IMG/VR virus record: IMGVR_UViG_3300036944_000508 | Location: 1-64,000 of that record | Reading direction: 5' to 3' (one strand) | Length of the DNA: 64,000 bases | Source: a virus | Part shown: one piece after another, positions 46,584-55,716 of the stretch | Position numbering within the stretch: position 1 is the stretch's first letter | Layout of the letters: each line of letters starts with the position of its first letter | Translations under genes and position numbers: made by a program | Notes under the pieces: generated by a model | Seen by the model: only the letters and a program-made list of their open reading frames with translations | Database searches by the model: none | Told to the model about the DNA's origin: nothing

Positions 46584-47267
46584 TTACTTCCTTCTAATCA
46601 ATATAGGAGAACTTGTTGTGTTCTTCTTTTTATATTTTTTCTGTTGACTCTTGGTAATTCCAGGTTCTGCTTGGTTTGCTTTTGTTGGATTCGGGATACC
46701 AATCCCAGCAACTCCACCACCAGCAACGCCCATTTCTTCGTTGGCAAGTTTAGCAGCGATTGCCATCTGGCGACGCTTCTCTTTGCTCTTACCCTTAAAC
46801 TGAGGAGCATCTGACTTTTTAAAGTCAGTGATGACATCGCCCATTGACGCAGACTTCATGTTAATCTTTTCTTCAAGAAATCCCTTGAACGAAAGCATCT
46901 TACCTGATTCTAATTCTTCTGCCAATTCCTTGACATCTTGACGTTCTTGTGTCATGTAAAAAACTTCCTCCAATATTTCATCATCATATTCGATACCTTC
47001 TCGTACCAGAGCAACTGCTGTGGCGAACGAGAGGAAGTTCTTATTGTCCATAGGAACCTTCTCGATGATTCGTTTTAATCTAAATACCATTCTATGAAGC
47101 AGACTATATGCCTCTTGTTCTTCAGTAGTATTTAGTTCATTCTCTTTCTTCAATCGATTACCATGCTTATCGATCAATCCTAGACGAAATGCATCCTGTT
47201 GATCGAAAGGTGTAGTCAACAACCTTAGAATACGATATGTTATCAGTGCATCTACAAATCTAGACAT
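46584..47267 (-). CDS. Conserved virion-region protein (227 aa)
   Basis: MSRFVDALITYRILRLLTTP, found in T4-like cyanophages next to structural genes; helical (RMVFRLKRIIEKVP). Around residues 137-146 is MLSFKGFLEE, resembling the capsid-targeting leader pattern but internal. Basic C-terminus (KKYKKKNTTS). Function unknown. Confidence 0.72.
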   Translation of the reverse strand: MSRFVDALITYRILRLLTTPFDQQDAFRLGLIDKHGNRLKKENELNTTEEQEAYSLLHRMVFRLKRIIEKVPMDNKNFLSFATAVALVREGIEYDDEILEEVFYMTQERQDVKELAEELESGKMLSFKGFLEEKINMKSASMGDVITDFKKSDAPQFKGKSKEKRRQMAIAAKLANEEMGVAGGGVAGIGIPNPTKANQAEPGITKSQQKKYKKKNTTSSPILIRRK

Positions 47268-47622
47268 TAAGTTCTCTTAACCTTGTTACTATATTCTGGT
47301 CTAAATTGACTTCAACCATAGAACTGCTCGTCATTCTGTTAAGAAACACGAGGAATGTTTTCAAGTAGTGCCAATATCTCTCTTCTATTTTATAGAACAG
47401 CATGTTAGTTGTCGCATTACCAAACACATTATATAAAACAATTATATGATTCAGTATTAATCGTTCATTTAAAACATCAGTATTTTCATACCGTTTAAAC
47501 AACCGCTTTATGTATTTAAATCTTTTTAAATCTTCTTCCAAATCAGGCATCCCATTACAACTGGGATTGTCATAATTTTTAATGGCATAAATCAAGAAGG
47601 TATCATTATTTAGTTCAACCAT
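47260..47622 (-). CDS. DUF7207-like phage protein (120 aa)
   Basis: MVELNNDTFLIYAIKNYDNP then LILNHIIVLYNVFGNATTNM, a block characteristic of an unannotated T4-like phage family. Helical with Leu-rich segments. It overlaps the 227-residue gene, also conserved in synteny. Weak SD. Confidence 0.68.
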   Translation of the reverse strand: MVELNNDTFLIYAIKNYDNPSCNGMPDLEEDLKRFKYIKRLFKRYENTDVLNERLILNHIIVLYNVFGNATTNMLFYKIEERYWHYLKTFLVFLNRMTSSSMVEVNLDQNIVTRLRELNV

Positions 47623-47623
47623 G

Positions 47624-48076
47624 TTATGTAACTGTCGCCGTTCCCCCGAGGAAATACCAATTTCCTGATAAGAAAATTAAATTGGCAGTATCACCTATCG
47701 AATTAAAAACAATAGAAGTATGACCAATATTAGAATTGATTGTCAATGCATGATTAGCATTATTGCTTACCATTATGATAACTTTAATCTGTCCATCCAC
47801 ACCATCAGCAATAGTTAAAGTTCCTGCACCATCAGGCGAAGTAATCTTCGTTACCAGTGAAGCGATACTGATGGCGCCAGCAGAAGTTAATGTCTGCACA
47901 GCGCCACCAAGAATCAAATCATCTTGCAAAACTACTGGGACTGCAATGCCACCAAATAAATTGGCAACAGTAACCTTATGATCATATGGACTTGTCGCTG
48001 GTTTCACGAGATACAGGACATCGGTTCCTAAAACCGATGTCGCTGCAGTCATGGCGGTTACTTTACTGTCTGCCAT
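47624..48076 (-). CDS. Beta-rich virion protein (150 aa)
   Basis: MADSKVTAMTAATSVLGTDV, then LTIADGVDGQIKVIIMVSNN, with beta and Gly/Ala/Thr-rich composition typical of phage tail or head decoration proteins. AAGG before the ATG. Precedes the larger fibre-like gene product in transcript order. No enzymatic motif. Confidence 0.66.
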   Translation of the reverse strand: MADSKVTAMTAATSVLGTDVLYLVKPATSPYDHKVTVANLFGGIAVPVVLQDDLILGGAVQTLTSAGAISIASLVTKITSPDGAGTLTIADGVDGQIKVIIMVSNNANHALTINSNIGHTSIVFNSIGDTANLIFLSGNWYFLGGTATVT

Positions 48077-48087
48077 TGTTTAATGCC

Positions 48088-49623
48088 TTATGCGTCTGGG
48101 AATTCAATATCATCAGCAGCATCGCTAGATGCAATCGCATTCTTAGAGAGTGCTACAAGAACTTCATACTTCACACGACCAGCATGAGCACCAGTTCCAA
48201 CTGTGCGCTGCACCCAACCAGAGTGAGGAGCAGAAGTACCAGTTTCACCAGTACCCTTAGCAGCAACCGCAGTTGCAGTTGTCGCTGTCATAAGATCGAA
48301 ATACTGAGCATTGTTTCCAGTGCCAGTTAGATTAAGTCGACCAGTCGATATGAATGTCTGCGAGTTGTTACCTGTGCCAGTAATATCGATAGCAGCGCCA
48401 CCCGAAGTCAATGCTAGTTGGAAAGTATCGGTAGTCTTATTGACAACAAAGTAATCATTGCCCGAAGTCAAACCAGTAATACTCGTACCACCTTGGTTGT
48501 TGTAGTTAAGTTCTGCACCATTAACTAGTCCATGGGCAGTTGAAGTAATAAAATTAGTAGTTGTGTTAACATCAGCAGTAGCAATAGTCATATTAGCAAC
48601 AGCAGTGGCACCACGAGCGGCAGTGTTATACAGGATGAAAGCACTTGAATTTACTTGTCCTGGATAGTAAGATGTTCCGTTTGTCAAACCAGCAAGTTCA
48701 GTACCACCATTATGATAATACTTGATTTCTTCGCCAGCAGTTAATCCGTGGTTTGCATAAGTGATTGCTTCTGTTGTAGTATTAACGCCAGATGTAGGAA
48801 TAGTTCTACGTGGAACCGAAAGGTTCACAGTAGGAACAGTCTCATATGACGAACCAGTATTTGTTACAGCGATTGCAGTAACTACGCCACCTGAAATAGT
48901 TGCAGTTGCCGCAGCAGAAGAACCTCCACCACCAGAGAATCCTACGGCAGGAACTTCGAGGTAACGTGTGCCACCTTGAATTAGTGCAACCGAGGCAACA
49001 TTGTCACCACCAGCAGCGATTTCAGTATTGTCAACACCAAAGACTTGAGTTGATTGGAAATCTGTTGTCGAAACCGAAGCGATTGATGTTGGTTTTTCAC
49101 TGATTGTATATTCTTGAGCAGAGAATACAGTAAGAACTGTTCCTGGATTCGCATTAATTACTGTTGCAACTGTGTCGCTGGCAACAGCAATAGCAATCAT
49201 TTCCTGATTACCAACACGAACAACATCACCAACTGCAAGAGCAGGATCGAAGTTAGTTCCGTCACCTGTTAGAGTAGCACGACCGTAATCTAGACTTAGT
49301 GTGAAGGTATGTGAAGCACCAACACCATCAGTCGAAGCGACAATGGTTGGAACATTGTGAAGTGCATTTGCTTCTGTTGTTGCAACACTGAAAGTATTTG
49401 CTGTTACGTTAGTTACAAAGTAAGTGGTACCAGATGTTAGACCAACAACAGAGGTTCCTCCGCCGTTTGCATATGCAACAGGATCACCAAGTTGGAATGG
49501 ATGTGCAGCAGAAGTATACACGCCAGCGGCATGACCTGTAGCAGCGTTGAATGTGATAGCAGGTGCAGTAAGAGTTACCGTTCCTGCCGATGTTTTATCG
49601 TCTTTATTACCCCATGCGGACAT
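48088..49623 (-). CDS. Repeat-containing virion structural protein (511 aa)
   Basis: Begins MSAWGNKDDKTSAGTVTLTA, a start shared by T4-like cyanophage structural proteins. Contains at least three repeats of the form HGLxxGxxxxYxNxGGTxxxGLTxGxxYFVxxxTxxTFxLA, near residues 40-80, 290-330 and 365-405. Thr/Gly/Asn-rich, beta-stranded: a fibre or decoration protein. GGGAG before the ATG; overlaps the previous stop (TAATG). Confidence 0.8.
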   Translation of the reverse strand: MSAWGNKDDKTSAGTVTLTAPAITFNAATGHAAGVYTSAAHPFQLGDPVAYANGGGTSVVGLTSGTTYFVTNVTANTFSVATTEANALHNVPTIVASTDGVGASHTFTLSLDYGRATLTGDGTNFDPALAVGDVVRVGNQEMIAIAVASDTVATVINANPGTVLTVFSAQEYTISEKPTSIASVSTTDFQSTQVFGVDNTEIAAGGDNVASVALIQGGTRYLEVPAVGFSGGGGSSAAATATISGGVVTAIAVTNTGSSYETVPTVNLSVPRRTIPTSGVNTTTEAITYANHGLTAGEEIKYYHNGGTELAGLTNGTSYYPGQVNSSAFILYNTAARGATAVANMTIATADVNTTTNFITSTAHGLVNGAELNYNNQGGTSITGLTSGNDYFVVNKTTDTFQLALTSGGAAIDITGTGNNSQTFISTGRLNLTGTGNNAQYFDLMTATTATAVAAKGTGETGTSAPHSGWVQRTVGTGAHAGRVKYEVLVALSKNAIASSDAADDIEFPDA

Positions 49624-51185
49624 TAATTGTCTCCCTTTTTAAATTCTAGGTCTACGTGATTGAAAAATTCTTTTCTTTTCGATTCATCAAGTTCCGAGGG
49701 AGACTTGATACCATATTCATTTAGAGCAGTTTCAAATGCAGTCTTATATGACTCGTTCATTTTCTTTACTGCATCAATATCTTCTTTAGTCAGTTTATTA
49801 ACTGCCATTGAAATACCCTTGTGGCGCTTCGTGAGTTTTTTCTCTAGCGGATTATTTGATTTATATGGAGTCGATGAAGAAATCGCTGTTCCATCTTTTA
49901 TACCGCTTCTATATGATGTCATGTCAATGGAGTCTTTTGCTTTATTTATGTAGCGACCTGCCATTGCTTTTGAGATCTCATCGACCTGTTCAGCATCTTC
50001 TTTGGTTAGTTTATTGACTGCAGTTTTGATTCCTGTCTCACGATTCTTACGGAGACGCTCTGCTTTATCATAAGTTGCTTGGTTGAATCTCTTACCGAAG
50101 TGTCCTGTTTCACTGTCGCCTTGGTACGCAGCGATCTTTGTCAAAGGAACATTCTTTGGACTCATTACATTCTTTGGTTGTTCAGCACCCGATGCCTTCT
50201 TGACATAAGAACCCATTGTTGCTTTTGATAGTTCATCGACCTGCTCAACATCTTCCTTGGCAAGTTTCGTTTGAACCTGCTTAGATGCTGCCATGTAACC
50301 CTTTGCTCTTTTATTATACATACGGTTATCGTCATTGTCATCAGCATCAATAATATCTTTACGTGCTTTTGATCTGTATTGGTCCAACTTATCTACTGAA
50401 AGTTCATCAACCTGTTCGATTTCTTCGTTCTTCTGCTTGTTCATTGCCTTCTTAGCAAGAAACTTAGGAACATTCTTTACCGTGTTACCATACTTGTCTT
50501 TGCGCTCGCCAACTTTTCTATATGGACCTTCGAATGGCATGTCCATTTCTTCAGTCATCTCGCCTTGCATGTAGTTGCTTGCAGTTGTAATGTAATCTTC
50601 TGCCAAAGTAATCTTCGACTGCACCCATTCAGGTAGATTAGTATCTTCGCTCATCGAATCATGCATACGTTGCGAGTTAGCAATGATTGACTTTAGTTGG
50701 GACATAGCCATGTCACCTTCGTAGTCATACTCTGTCTTTTCTTTTGCTTCATCGAGCATTGACTTACCAAGTTTCTTACGAACTGCTTTTGAAAGTTTTG
50801 ATGGATCAACACCGAAGTCCTTGGCAGCAGACATAACATGACTCTTACGAATGTTATCACCATAACGTTTGGTCAGGTGAGCAACGATAGGAGCATTTTC
50901 GTCGAGTTCAGTTTCTTCAGTAGCATAACCCTTAGCACCAGCACGTGCCTTATTGAATACAGTGTCATCACCGAGAACAATGAACATCATCGAACTGATG
51001 AACATGTTCATTACATCACGCTCGGCACCCTGAAGTGACATACCAGCATGCATTCTAGAAATGGCACGCTTTAGAAGTGGCAACGAACTTGTTGGCATTA
51101 GACCAGCGCGAACTAACTGGTCAAGTCTACCGTCCATGTCCATCGCTTCAGTCATAGTTGACCTGATAGTTTGCTCTAATCTCAT
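49623..51185 (-). CDS. Virion structural protein with QVDELSK repeats (520 aa)
   Basis: Helical N-terminus (MRLEQTIRSTMTEAMDMDGR), DMAMSQLKSIIANSQRMHDS and LPEWVQSKITLAEDYITTAS, a block I know from T4-like marine phage structural proteins. The C-terminal half has three copies of EQVDELSK-type units (residues about 250, 305, 395) each followed by a basic helix. Late box TATAAATA at 51211-51218 and GAGGAA before the ATG. Head or core protein likely. Confidence 0.75.
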   Translation of the reverse strand: MRLEQTIRSTMTEAMDMDGRLDQLVRAGLMPTSSLPLLKRAISRMHAGMSLQGAERDVMNMFISSMMFIVLGDDTVFNKARAGAKGYATEETELDENAPIVAHLTKRYGDNIRKSHVMSAAKDFGVDPSKLSKAVRKKLGKSMLDEAKEKTEYDYEGDMAMSQLKSIIANSQRMHDSMSEDTNLPEWVQSKITLAEDYITTASNYMQGEMTEEMDMPFEGPYRKVGERKDKYGNTVKNVPKFLAKKAMNKQKNEEIEQVDELSVDKLDQYRSKARKDIIDADDNDDNRMYNKRAKGYMAASKQVQTKLAKEDVEQVDELSKATMGSYVKKASGAEQPKNVMSPKNVPLTKIAAYQGDSETGHFGKRFNQATYDKAERLRKNRETGIKTAVNKLTKEDAEQVDEISKAMAGRYINKAKDSIDMTSYRSGIKDGTAISSSTPYKSNNPLEKKLTKRHKGISMAVNKLTKEDIDAVKKMNESYKTAFETALNEYGIKSPSELDESKRKEFFNHVDLEFKKGDN

Positions 51186-51210
51186 TAAATGATTCCTCTA
51201 ATCTTTTATC

Positions 51211-51218
51211 TATTTATA
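51211..51218 (-). promoter_or_regulatory. T4-type late promoter TATAAATA
   Basis: Perfect TATAAATA 26 bases upstream of the ATG at 51185; drives the structural operon leftward. Confidence 0.72.
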
Positions 51219-51656
51219 TTACTTTGAGGTTGCGCGAAGCATCCACATGTGCTTTGCATGAACGTCAAGTCTTTCCTCGATAAGATTAACTAGACCTCTG
51301 TTGCCTGCTGCATCTGCCAATTTATGTGCAGCATTCAATGCTTCTACTACTGATACGTTTGCTTCAATTAAGTCTTGAAGCATCGACGGTACACTGTTAC
51401 CATAGATTGATGAATCTTTAATTGTTGCAATACTAGATAGGGTGTCGAAACCATATGGAGCATATACATCTAATGCACGAATTTCTTCAGCAATCTGATC
51501 AGCAGCAGCAAATAATTCTTGATAGAGATTAGAAAAGAAGTCATGCAACTGAGAGAAGTCTTTACCCTCAACGTTCCAGTGGTGACCATGCGCTTTGAAA
51601 TACATCGCAAAAGTATTTGCGAGTACTATCTTCATTGTTGTGCTTAGTTCTTCCAT
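51219..51656 (-). CDS. Dps/ferritin-like protein
   Basis: 145 residues. FKAHGHHWNVEGKDFSQLHD with NLYQELFAAADQIAEEIRAL matches the Dps ferroxidase motif (HxxHWNxxG..F..LH...D..AE). Dps stores iron and protects DNA from oxidative damage. Placement among virion genes suggests the protein may be packaged, but no leader motif is seen. GGA before the ATG. Confidence 0.9.
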   Translation of the reverse strand: MEELSTTMKIVLANTFAMYFKAHGHHWNVEGKDFSQLHDFFSNLYQELFAAADQIAEEIRALDVYAPYGFDTLSSIATIKDSSIYGNSVPSMLQDLIEANVSVVEALNAAHKLADAAGNRGLVNLIEERLDVHAKHMWMLRATSK

Positions 51657-51657
51657 G

Positions 51658-51945
51658 TTAACAATTCCATTTTCTTAGTGCTAGTGCCTTGCGAGTCGGA
51701 CGACCCTTTTCATCTTTCATTGGACCTTCGACGCCAGACATTCTAGCACAGAAAGACTTGCGTCGACCCGCTGCTTTACTGCCTGCCTTCAACTTAGAAG
51801 GTTTGGTTGTTACTGGTGCCTGTAGATTGCCACCATACTTATTGTTGTAATAGTCGCGACCCTTCTGGGTTAGACCACCAGTAGAACTCTTATGACCTTT
51901 ACCATCGACTGCTGCTTCAGCAATGAATTGTTTAAAAGATAGCAT
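51658..51945 (-). CDS. Basic head-type protein, capsid-targeting leader (DUF6321-like)
   Basis: 95 residues, start ATG 51945 with GAGAAAG upstream. MLSFKQFIAEAAVDGKG is near-identical in pattern to the T4 IPIII capsid-targeting leader (MKTYQEFIAEA), including IAE before the putative cut. The rest is basic: KAGSKAAGRRKSFCARMSG and KGRPTRKALALRKWNC, the DUF6321 pattern. I infer a head-packaged DNA-binding protein. Confidence 0.75.
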   Translation of the reverse strand: MLSFKQFIAEAAVDGKGHKSSTGGLTQKGRDYYNNKYGGNLQAPVTTKPSKLKAGSKAAGRRKSFCARMSGVEGPMKDEKGRPTRKALALRKWNC

Positions 51946-51946
51946 C

Positions 51947-53944
51947 TTACTTTCTCTTCTTCGTTCTGCTGTTCTTGATTCTTGATTGCTCAAGTTTACG
52001 AACTGCTGGCATGACTCTGACAGATAGGCGAGCAACCATTGGTGCCATACGCTTTATCTGTGCTTCGAGACGTGTCTTTTCAGATGAAGATACTGTAGAA
52101 ATATCTCTGTTACGCAACAGTCTCTTGTATACCATGCGTCGAGCAGCACGAATCGATCTCGATTTAAGTTTTTCTGGTGAAGACACACGTTTGATTGCAA
52201 TATTTCTTGCCATCATTCGGCGACTCTTAGAACGCATCGCATTGAATTTTTTCTTGAGACGACCAGCAGGAGTAATACCTTCCTCTAGTTCTTCGCCTTC
52301 TTCATCAGGCGACTCATCATATTCAATTTCATCTTCGTCATAGAGATCTACCATGTCATCCCACGAAAGAGCAAGAACATCTGCTTCTAGTTCTTTTTCG
52401 AATGCTGTCTCATCAAAATCTTGGAAGCGAATGTCTTCATCATCATGTGAAATTACTGAAGAGATCTGATCACCTGAACCTTTATGTGCTTCATAAGAAT
52501 CAACATGGTGTGTACCCATTTCTGCAGTGTCACACATCTGGCAGCAGTCAGGAGTTCCGCAATCTTCGTGAACACCTTCAGCAATTGTTCTCATAAACTC
52601 AGCGTGAGATTTGTGAGCACGTTTTTGTAGTGCTTCTTTTTCGATAGAAGACTTGGCAGAGTTATACTTCGACATGAATATGTCAGCATGGTTGCTAGAG
52701 ATAGCGTGATGTTGACCATCTTGGAAGTGAACCTTTGACCCAATGCTAACTGCTTTACGTAGTTGCATTACAAGGTGGGGTGCTTCCTTTGCCTTCTCTG
52801 CTTCTTTTTTCTTAGCAAGAGTTTTCTTTGCTCTGTTAATATTAGCAGGATCTGCCAGTGTTTGTCTGACCTTTGCTTGGAACTTAGCACGTGCTTCAGC
52901 ACCTCTTGCTGAGATCTCTGCCAAGTAACCTTCGCGGAAAGGATGTAGACCAAGATGCTGAGTTGTTACATCATCGTAACGTGGATCGAATGATGGGATC
53001 TTATCTGCTGCCATTGATTCTTGACCAGGAGTCATAGCAGCATACTTCTTACGGAGTGCATCAGTTCCCCATTCGTTGCTCTTACCGAGTTCTTCCTTGA
53101 CAGCATTCTGACGAAGACTCTTGTAACGACGGATAGCAGTTTTGCGCTCGGAAGAACCACCAGGAGTTTTTATAAGATCAGCATACGCTTTCTTGATTTC
53201 TGGATTAGTCACACCTTCTTCAATTTCAGTTTCTTCGTGCATCGCAGGATTATATTTCTTTTTGAATTCAGAGAATCTGCTAGTGATGTTTTTATCTGTT
53301 GGACTGTCAGCAATATGACGACCATGCGCAGAGTCAAGGAAGTGTTTTACCATTACGTTTGGTTTCTTTGCATCTTGAAGGTGTCCAGCGTCGCCCACTA
53401 GTTTCTTAGCATAACGATGCATGGCAGAATATCTCTTATCTTTCTCAGCATCGTCGCGTGCTTCTACAGTACCATGGTATCCATATCCCTTGTTACCAGA
53501 GGTAACACGAGTCAATGCTTCAGTAATCTTTGCATTCAATGGTTTGCGACCCTCTTTCTCGGTTGCTTTCTTGTATGCTTTATCCATGTCTTCGTCTTTG
53601 TCGCTCTCCTGTGGTTTCAACCCAGGATTTGGATGATAACCATAGTCACCTTCTTCTGGAAATCCCTCTCTAGGATACTTCTTAGAATCTGCTTCGTCAA
53701 GACCCTTCTTGCGTCTTTGTGCAGCAGTGAAGTGATCAGGTGTTCCAGTATCTGGATCCATTTTTAGTTTCGCACCTGCCTTTTTTGCAACTGCTGCTTT
53801 TGCTTTGGCAATAATATCGGTTGCTTCAGGCACACAGTTAGGAACCTGACGTCCACCCTTTTTCTTCATGCCTACCATCTCATATCCCTTCCAGCAAGGA
53901 TCGTCTTGTTTTCCTGGTTTACCGATATACTTTTTTTCTGCCAT
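51947..53944 (-). CDS. Large basic virion/core protein (665 aa)
   Basis: Begins MAEKKYIGKPGKQDDPCWKG with YEMVGMKKKGGRQVPNCVPE, a start common to T4-like marine phage structural proteins. Lys-rich with acidic linkers; C-terminal helices very basic (RLKKKFNAMRSKSRRMMARN; RMAPMVARLSVRVMPAVRKL). Many [IL]-x-E sites suited to the prohead protease (ITE, LAE, IAE, IEE, LEE) often followed by G, so it may be a processed scaffold/core polyprotein. Cys-rich patch CGTPDCCQMC near 480. Confidence 0.68.
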   Translation of the reverse strand: MAEKKYIGKPGKQDDPCWKGYEMVGMKKKGGRQVPNCVPEATDIIAKAKAAVAKKAGAKLKMDPDTGTPDHFTAAQRRKKGLDEADSKKYPREGFPEEGDYGYHPNPGLKPQESDKDEDMDKAYKKATEKEGRKPLNAKITEALTRVTSGNKGYGYHGTVEARDDAEKDKRYSAMHRYAKKLVGDAGHLQDAKKPNVMVKHFLDSAHGRHIADSPTDKNITSRFSEFKKKYNPAMHEETEIEEGVTNPEIKKAYADLIKTPGGSSERKTAIRRYKSLRQNAVKEELGKSNEWGTDALRKKYAAMTPGQESMAADKIPSFDPRYDDVTTQHLGLHPFREGYLAEISARGAEARAKFQAKVRQTLADPANINRAKKTLAKKKEAEKAKEAPHLVMQLRKAVSIGSKVHFQDGQHHAISSNHADIFMSKYNSAKSSIEKEALQKRAHKSHAEFMRTIAEGVHEDCGTPDCCQMCDTAEMGTHHVDSYEAHKGSGDQISSVISHDDEDIRFQDFDETAFEKELEADVLALSWDDMVDLYDEDEIEYDESPDEEGEELEEGITPAGRLKKKFNAMRSKSRRMMARNIAIKRVSSPEKLKSRSIRAARRMVYKRLLRNRDISTVSSSEKTRLEAQIKRMAPMVARLSVRVMPAVRKLEQSRIKNSRTKKRK

Positions 53945-54456
53945 TACTTTTTCGCTTTCTTATTTAATTCGTCGACCGCTGCCTTGTTTTCGGTTATCCA
54001 GCGTTGGAGTTCCGTTAGTTGGACCGAGTTGGATTGGCAGATGGCGTAGTTGCGGATGATTCCGATGAGGGCATCAGTGTCTTTAATTCCTGAGGGGGAC
54101 GCATCAGAACTTCTGGTGGCGTCGGCATCACTGGCACTGGCACTAATGTCGTGCGTGAACACCCAGCCGTTAGACATAACAGACTGACTAGGAACAGTGT
54201 TTTTAGCGGCATCAACATAAACATATTCTTTCTCTCTAATTGTGTTTGTTCTATCAACATATTCAGTAACTACATTATTGCTAATCTCTGAATTTTTTTT
54301 CTCCAGTTCAGCAACTTGTGCGCTTGCTTTAGCAGAGAATCTAGCAAGTTCTGCATCAGCATAAGCAGACCCCTTCATGTATCCATATACAAACACACCA
54401 AGTATTAAAGCAGCACCTGCTAGTAACTTATATGGTAATGGGATCATACCGAACAT
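53944..54456 (-). CDS. Inner-membrane spanin (Rz-like)
   Basis: 170 residues with one N-terminal transmembrane helix (LLAGAALILGVFVYGYMKGS) and a periplasmic coiled-coil-like region (DAELARFSAKASAQVAELEK). The o-spanin lipoprotein gene is nested in another frame within it, the classic Rz/Rz1 layout. Disrupts the outer membrane at lysis. Late box 54480-54487 upstream. Confidence 0.82.
   Translation of the reverse strand: MFGMIPLPYKLLAGAALILGVFVYGYMKGSAYADAELARFSAKASAQVAELEKKNSEISNNVVTEYVDRTNTIREKEYVYVDAAKNTVPSQSVMSNGWVFTHDISASASDADATRSSDASPSGIKDTDALIGIIRNYAICQSNSVQLTELQRWITENKAAVDELNKKAKK
54015..54224 (-). CDS. Outer-membrane spanin lipoprotein (Rz1-like), nested
   Basis: 69 residues in a different frame wholly inside the Rz-like gene. 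MFMLMPLKTLFLVSLLCLTA ends in lipobox LTAGC; the mature part is Pro-rich (VPVPVMPTPPEVLMRPP). This pair spans the periplasm with the i-spanin. Start could be any of three Met codons (54224, 54218 or 54212). Confidence 0.82.
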   Translation of the reverse strand: MFMLMPLKTLFLVSLLCLTAGCSRTTLVPVPVMPTPPEVLMRPPQELKTLMPSSESSATTPSANPTRSN

Positions 54457-54479
54457 ATCAATTTCCTCTTAGTTGCCTA

Positions 54480-54487
54480 TATTTATA
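54480..54487 (-). promoter_or_regulatory. T4-type late promoter TATAAATA
   Basis: Perfect TATAAATA 24 bases upstream of the i-spanin ATG. Confidence 0.7.
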
Positions 54488-54488
54488 C

Positions 54489-55100
54489 TTATGCTAATTC
54501 TTTAATTGTAAAAGCAAACCACACATCTAATTTGGTGCTGTTGTCTACTCTTCTCATACATAAAGTAAGCATGTTTGGAGATCCGCCGCCATGTAATTCT
54601 GCTGGACCTTCATCAGCACTTGCATTTTTACCAATTATGATACCACTATGTCGCATTACAGCACCATTTGGAGTAAACGTATTTCCAGGATTAGTTGAAT
54701 TTTTGTCTTGATACACACGATATTGGCTATGAACACCAAATGTAGTCCAAGAAGGTACTGTTGTTCCTGAGATAGTTATATCACCCTCATACCATTCATA
54801 TATGATAGTACTTGCGTTTGCGTTGTTATTACCAATTTCATAATCAATAATTTTGATCAAATCTGCAATATTAGCACTGCCATTTTTAAAACTGACAACA
54901 GGTCGCATAGTATCGTCCATAGTCCAACCACGATTTGTGTTTGTTGCATGGTTGTTAAACGAATAAAGGTCGCCAACTTCTTCTGATGTAATAATACTAC
55001 CAGTAACTGGTAACGGATTTGCAGTAGTTACAAGATTACCATCGGATGTAACAAGACCATGGGTCTCATGAAACTCATTATTTGCTCTAATCTGCGACAT
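54489..55100 (-). CDS. Virion or fibre-type protein (203 aa)
   Basis: MSQIRANNEFHETHGLVTSD with beta-strand-rich content (TTFGVHSQYRVYQDKN) and Asn/Thr/Gly-rich turns. Resembles small tail-fibre or neck proteins of marine T4-like phages. The stop of the upstream NMNAT-like gene is one base away. No catalytic motif. Confidence 0.66.
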   Translation of the reverse strand: MSQIRANNEFHETHGLVTSDGNLVTTANPLPVTGSIITSEEVGDLYSFNNHATNTNRGWTMDDTMRPVVSFKNGSANIADLIKIIDYEIGNNNANASTIIYEWYEGDITISGTTVPSWTTFGVHSQYRVYQDKNSTNPGNTFTPNGAVMRHSGIIIGKNASADEGPAELHGGGSPNMLTLCMRRVDNSTKLDVWFAFTIKELA

Positions 55101-55101
55101 C

Positions 55102-55716
55102 TTAGATTGTTCCTAGAAACTGTTTGAATGAAACTGACTCTTGGATTCCAAGACCCCGACGAACGTCTTTATACATCTCATGTTTGTGTGGTTTTGACAT
55201 GGAAGTTGGTGCCATGGCATGGAATGTTTTCTCATCACCCGAAGACGCTGCATTACGCATCTTAGTTGCGGATGCACCAGCAACACCTTCGTCGGCATCA
55301 GTTCTGACTGCACCTACTGTCTTCACTTTTATCGAATCGAAATTGTAATGCCCATGGCGACCTTCAACATTATTATACTTGTTTATTAGGGAATGATAAT
55401 CATGTGCTCTATCGGATCCAGCATGAACAACGATATTTTTCACACCTTGACTATGTAATTTAGACAAGTGATGGAGTAGAGTTGGTGCACCCTTGCTCAT
55501 TGCTTCGATATTCGCAGAAGGAAATGCTCTCTTGAGATGCTTTACTTTAAGATCTGGAGTCAGCGGATTCTTTTTACCATCATGTGTTGCAGTTGTAAGA
55601 ATAGTATGTTGTGCATTATCAGATCTTGCTGCATTTAAAACATGATTGATCATCAGCGCATGTCCAGCATGCACAGGTGCGAATCTACCAATAGTCACGT
55701 GGTGTGTTTCGCTCAT
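55102..55716 (-). CDS. Cytidylyltransferase-like (NMNAT-type) protein, SFKQFL tail
   Basis: 204 residues. GRFAPVHAGHALMINHVLNA has the HxGH motif and GASATKMRNAA the ISTxxR-type motif, fitting NMN/pantetheine adenylyltransferase-like enzymes; such genes are frequent in T4-like phages. It ends with SVSFKQFLGTI, which matches the capsid-targeting pattern but at the C-terminus. Overlaps the ligase-like gene (ATGA). Confidence 0.82.
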   Translation of the reverse strand: MSETHHVTIGRFAPVHAGHALMINHVLNAARSDNAQHTILTTATHDGKKNPLTPDLKVKHLKRAFPSANIEAMSKGAPTLLHHLSKLHSQGVKNIVVHAGSDRAHDYHSLINKYNNVEGRHGHYNFDSIKVKTVGAVRTDADEGVAGASATKMRNAASSGDEKTFHAMAPTSMSKPHKHEMYKDVRRGLGIQESVSFKQFLGTI

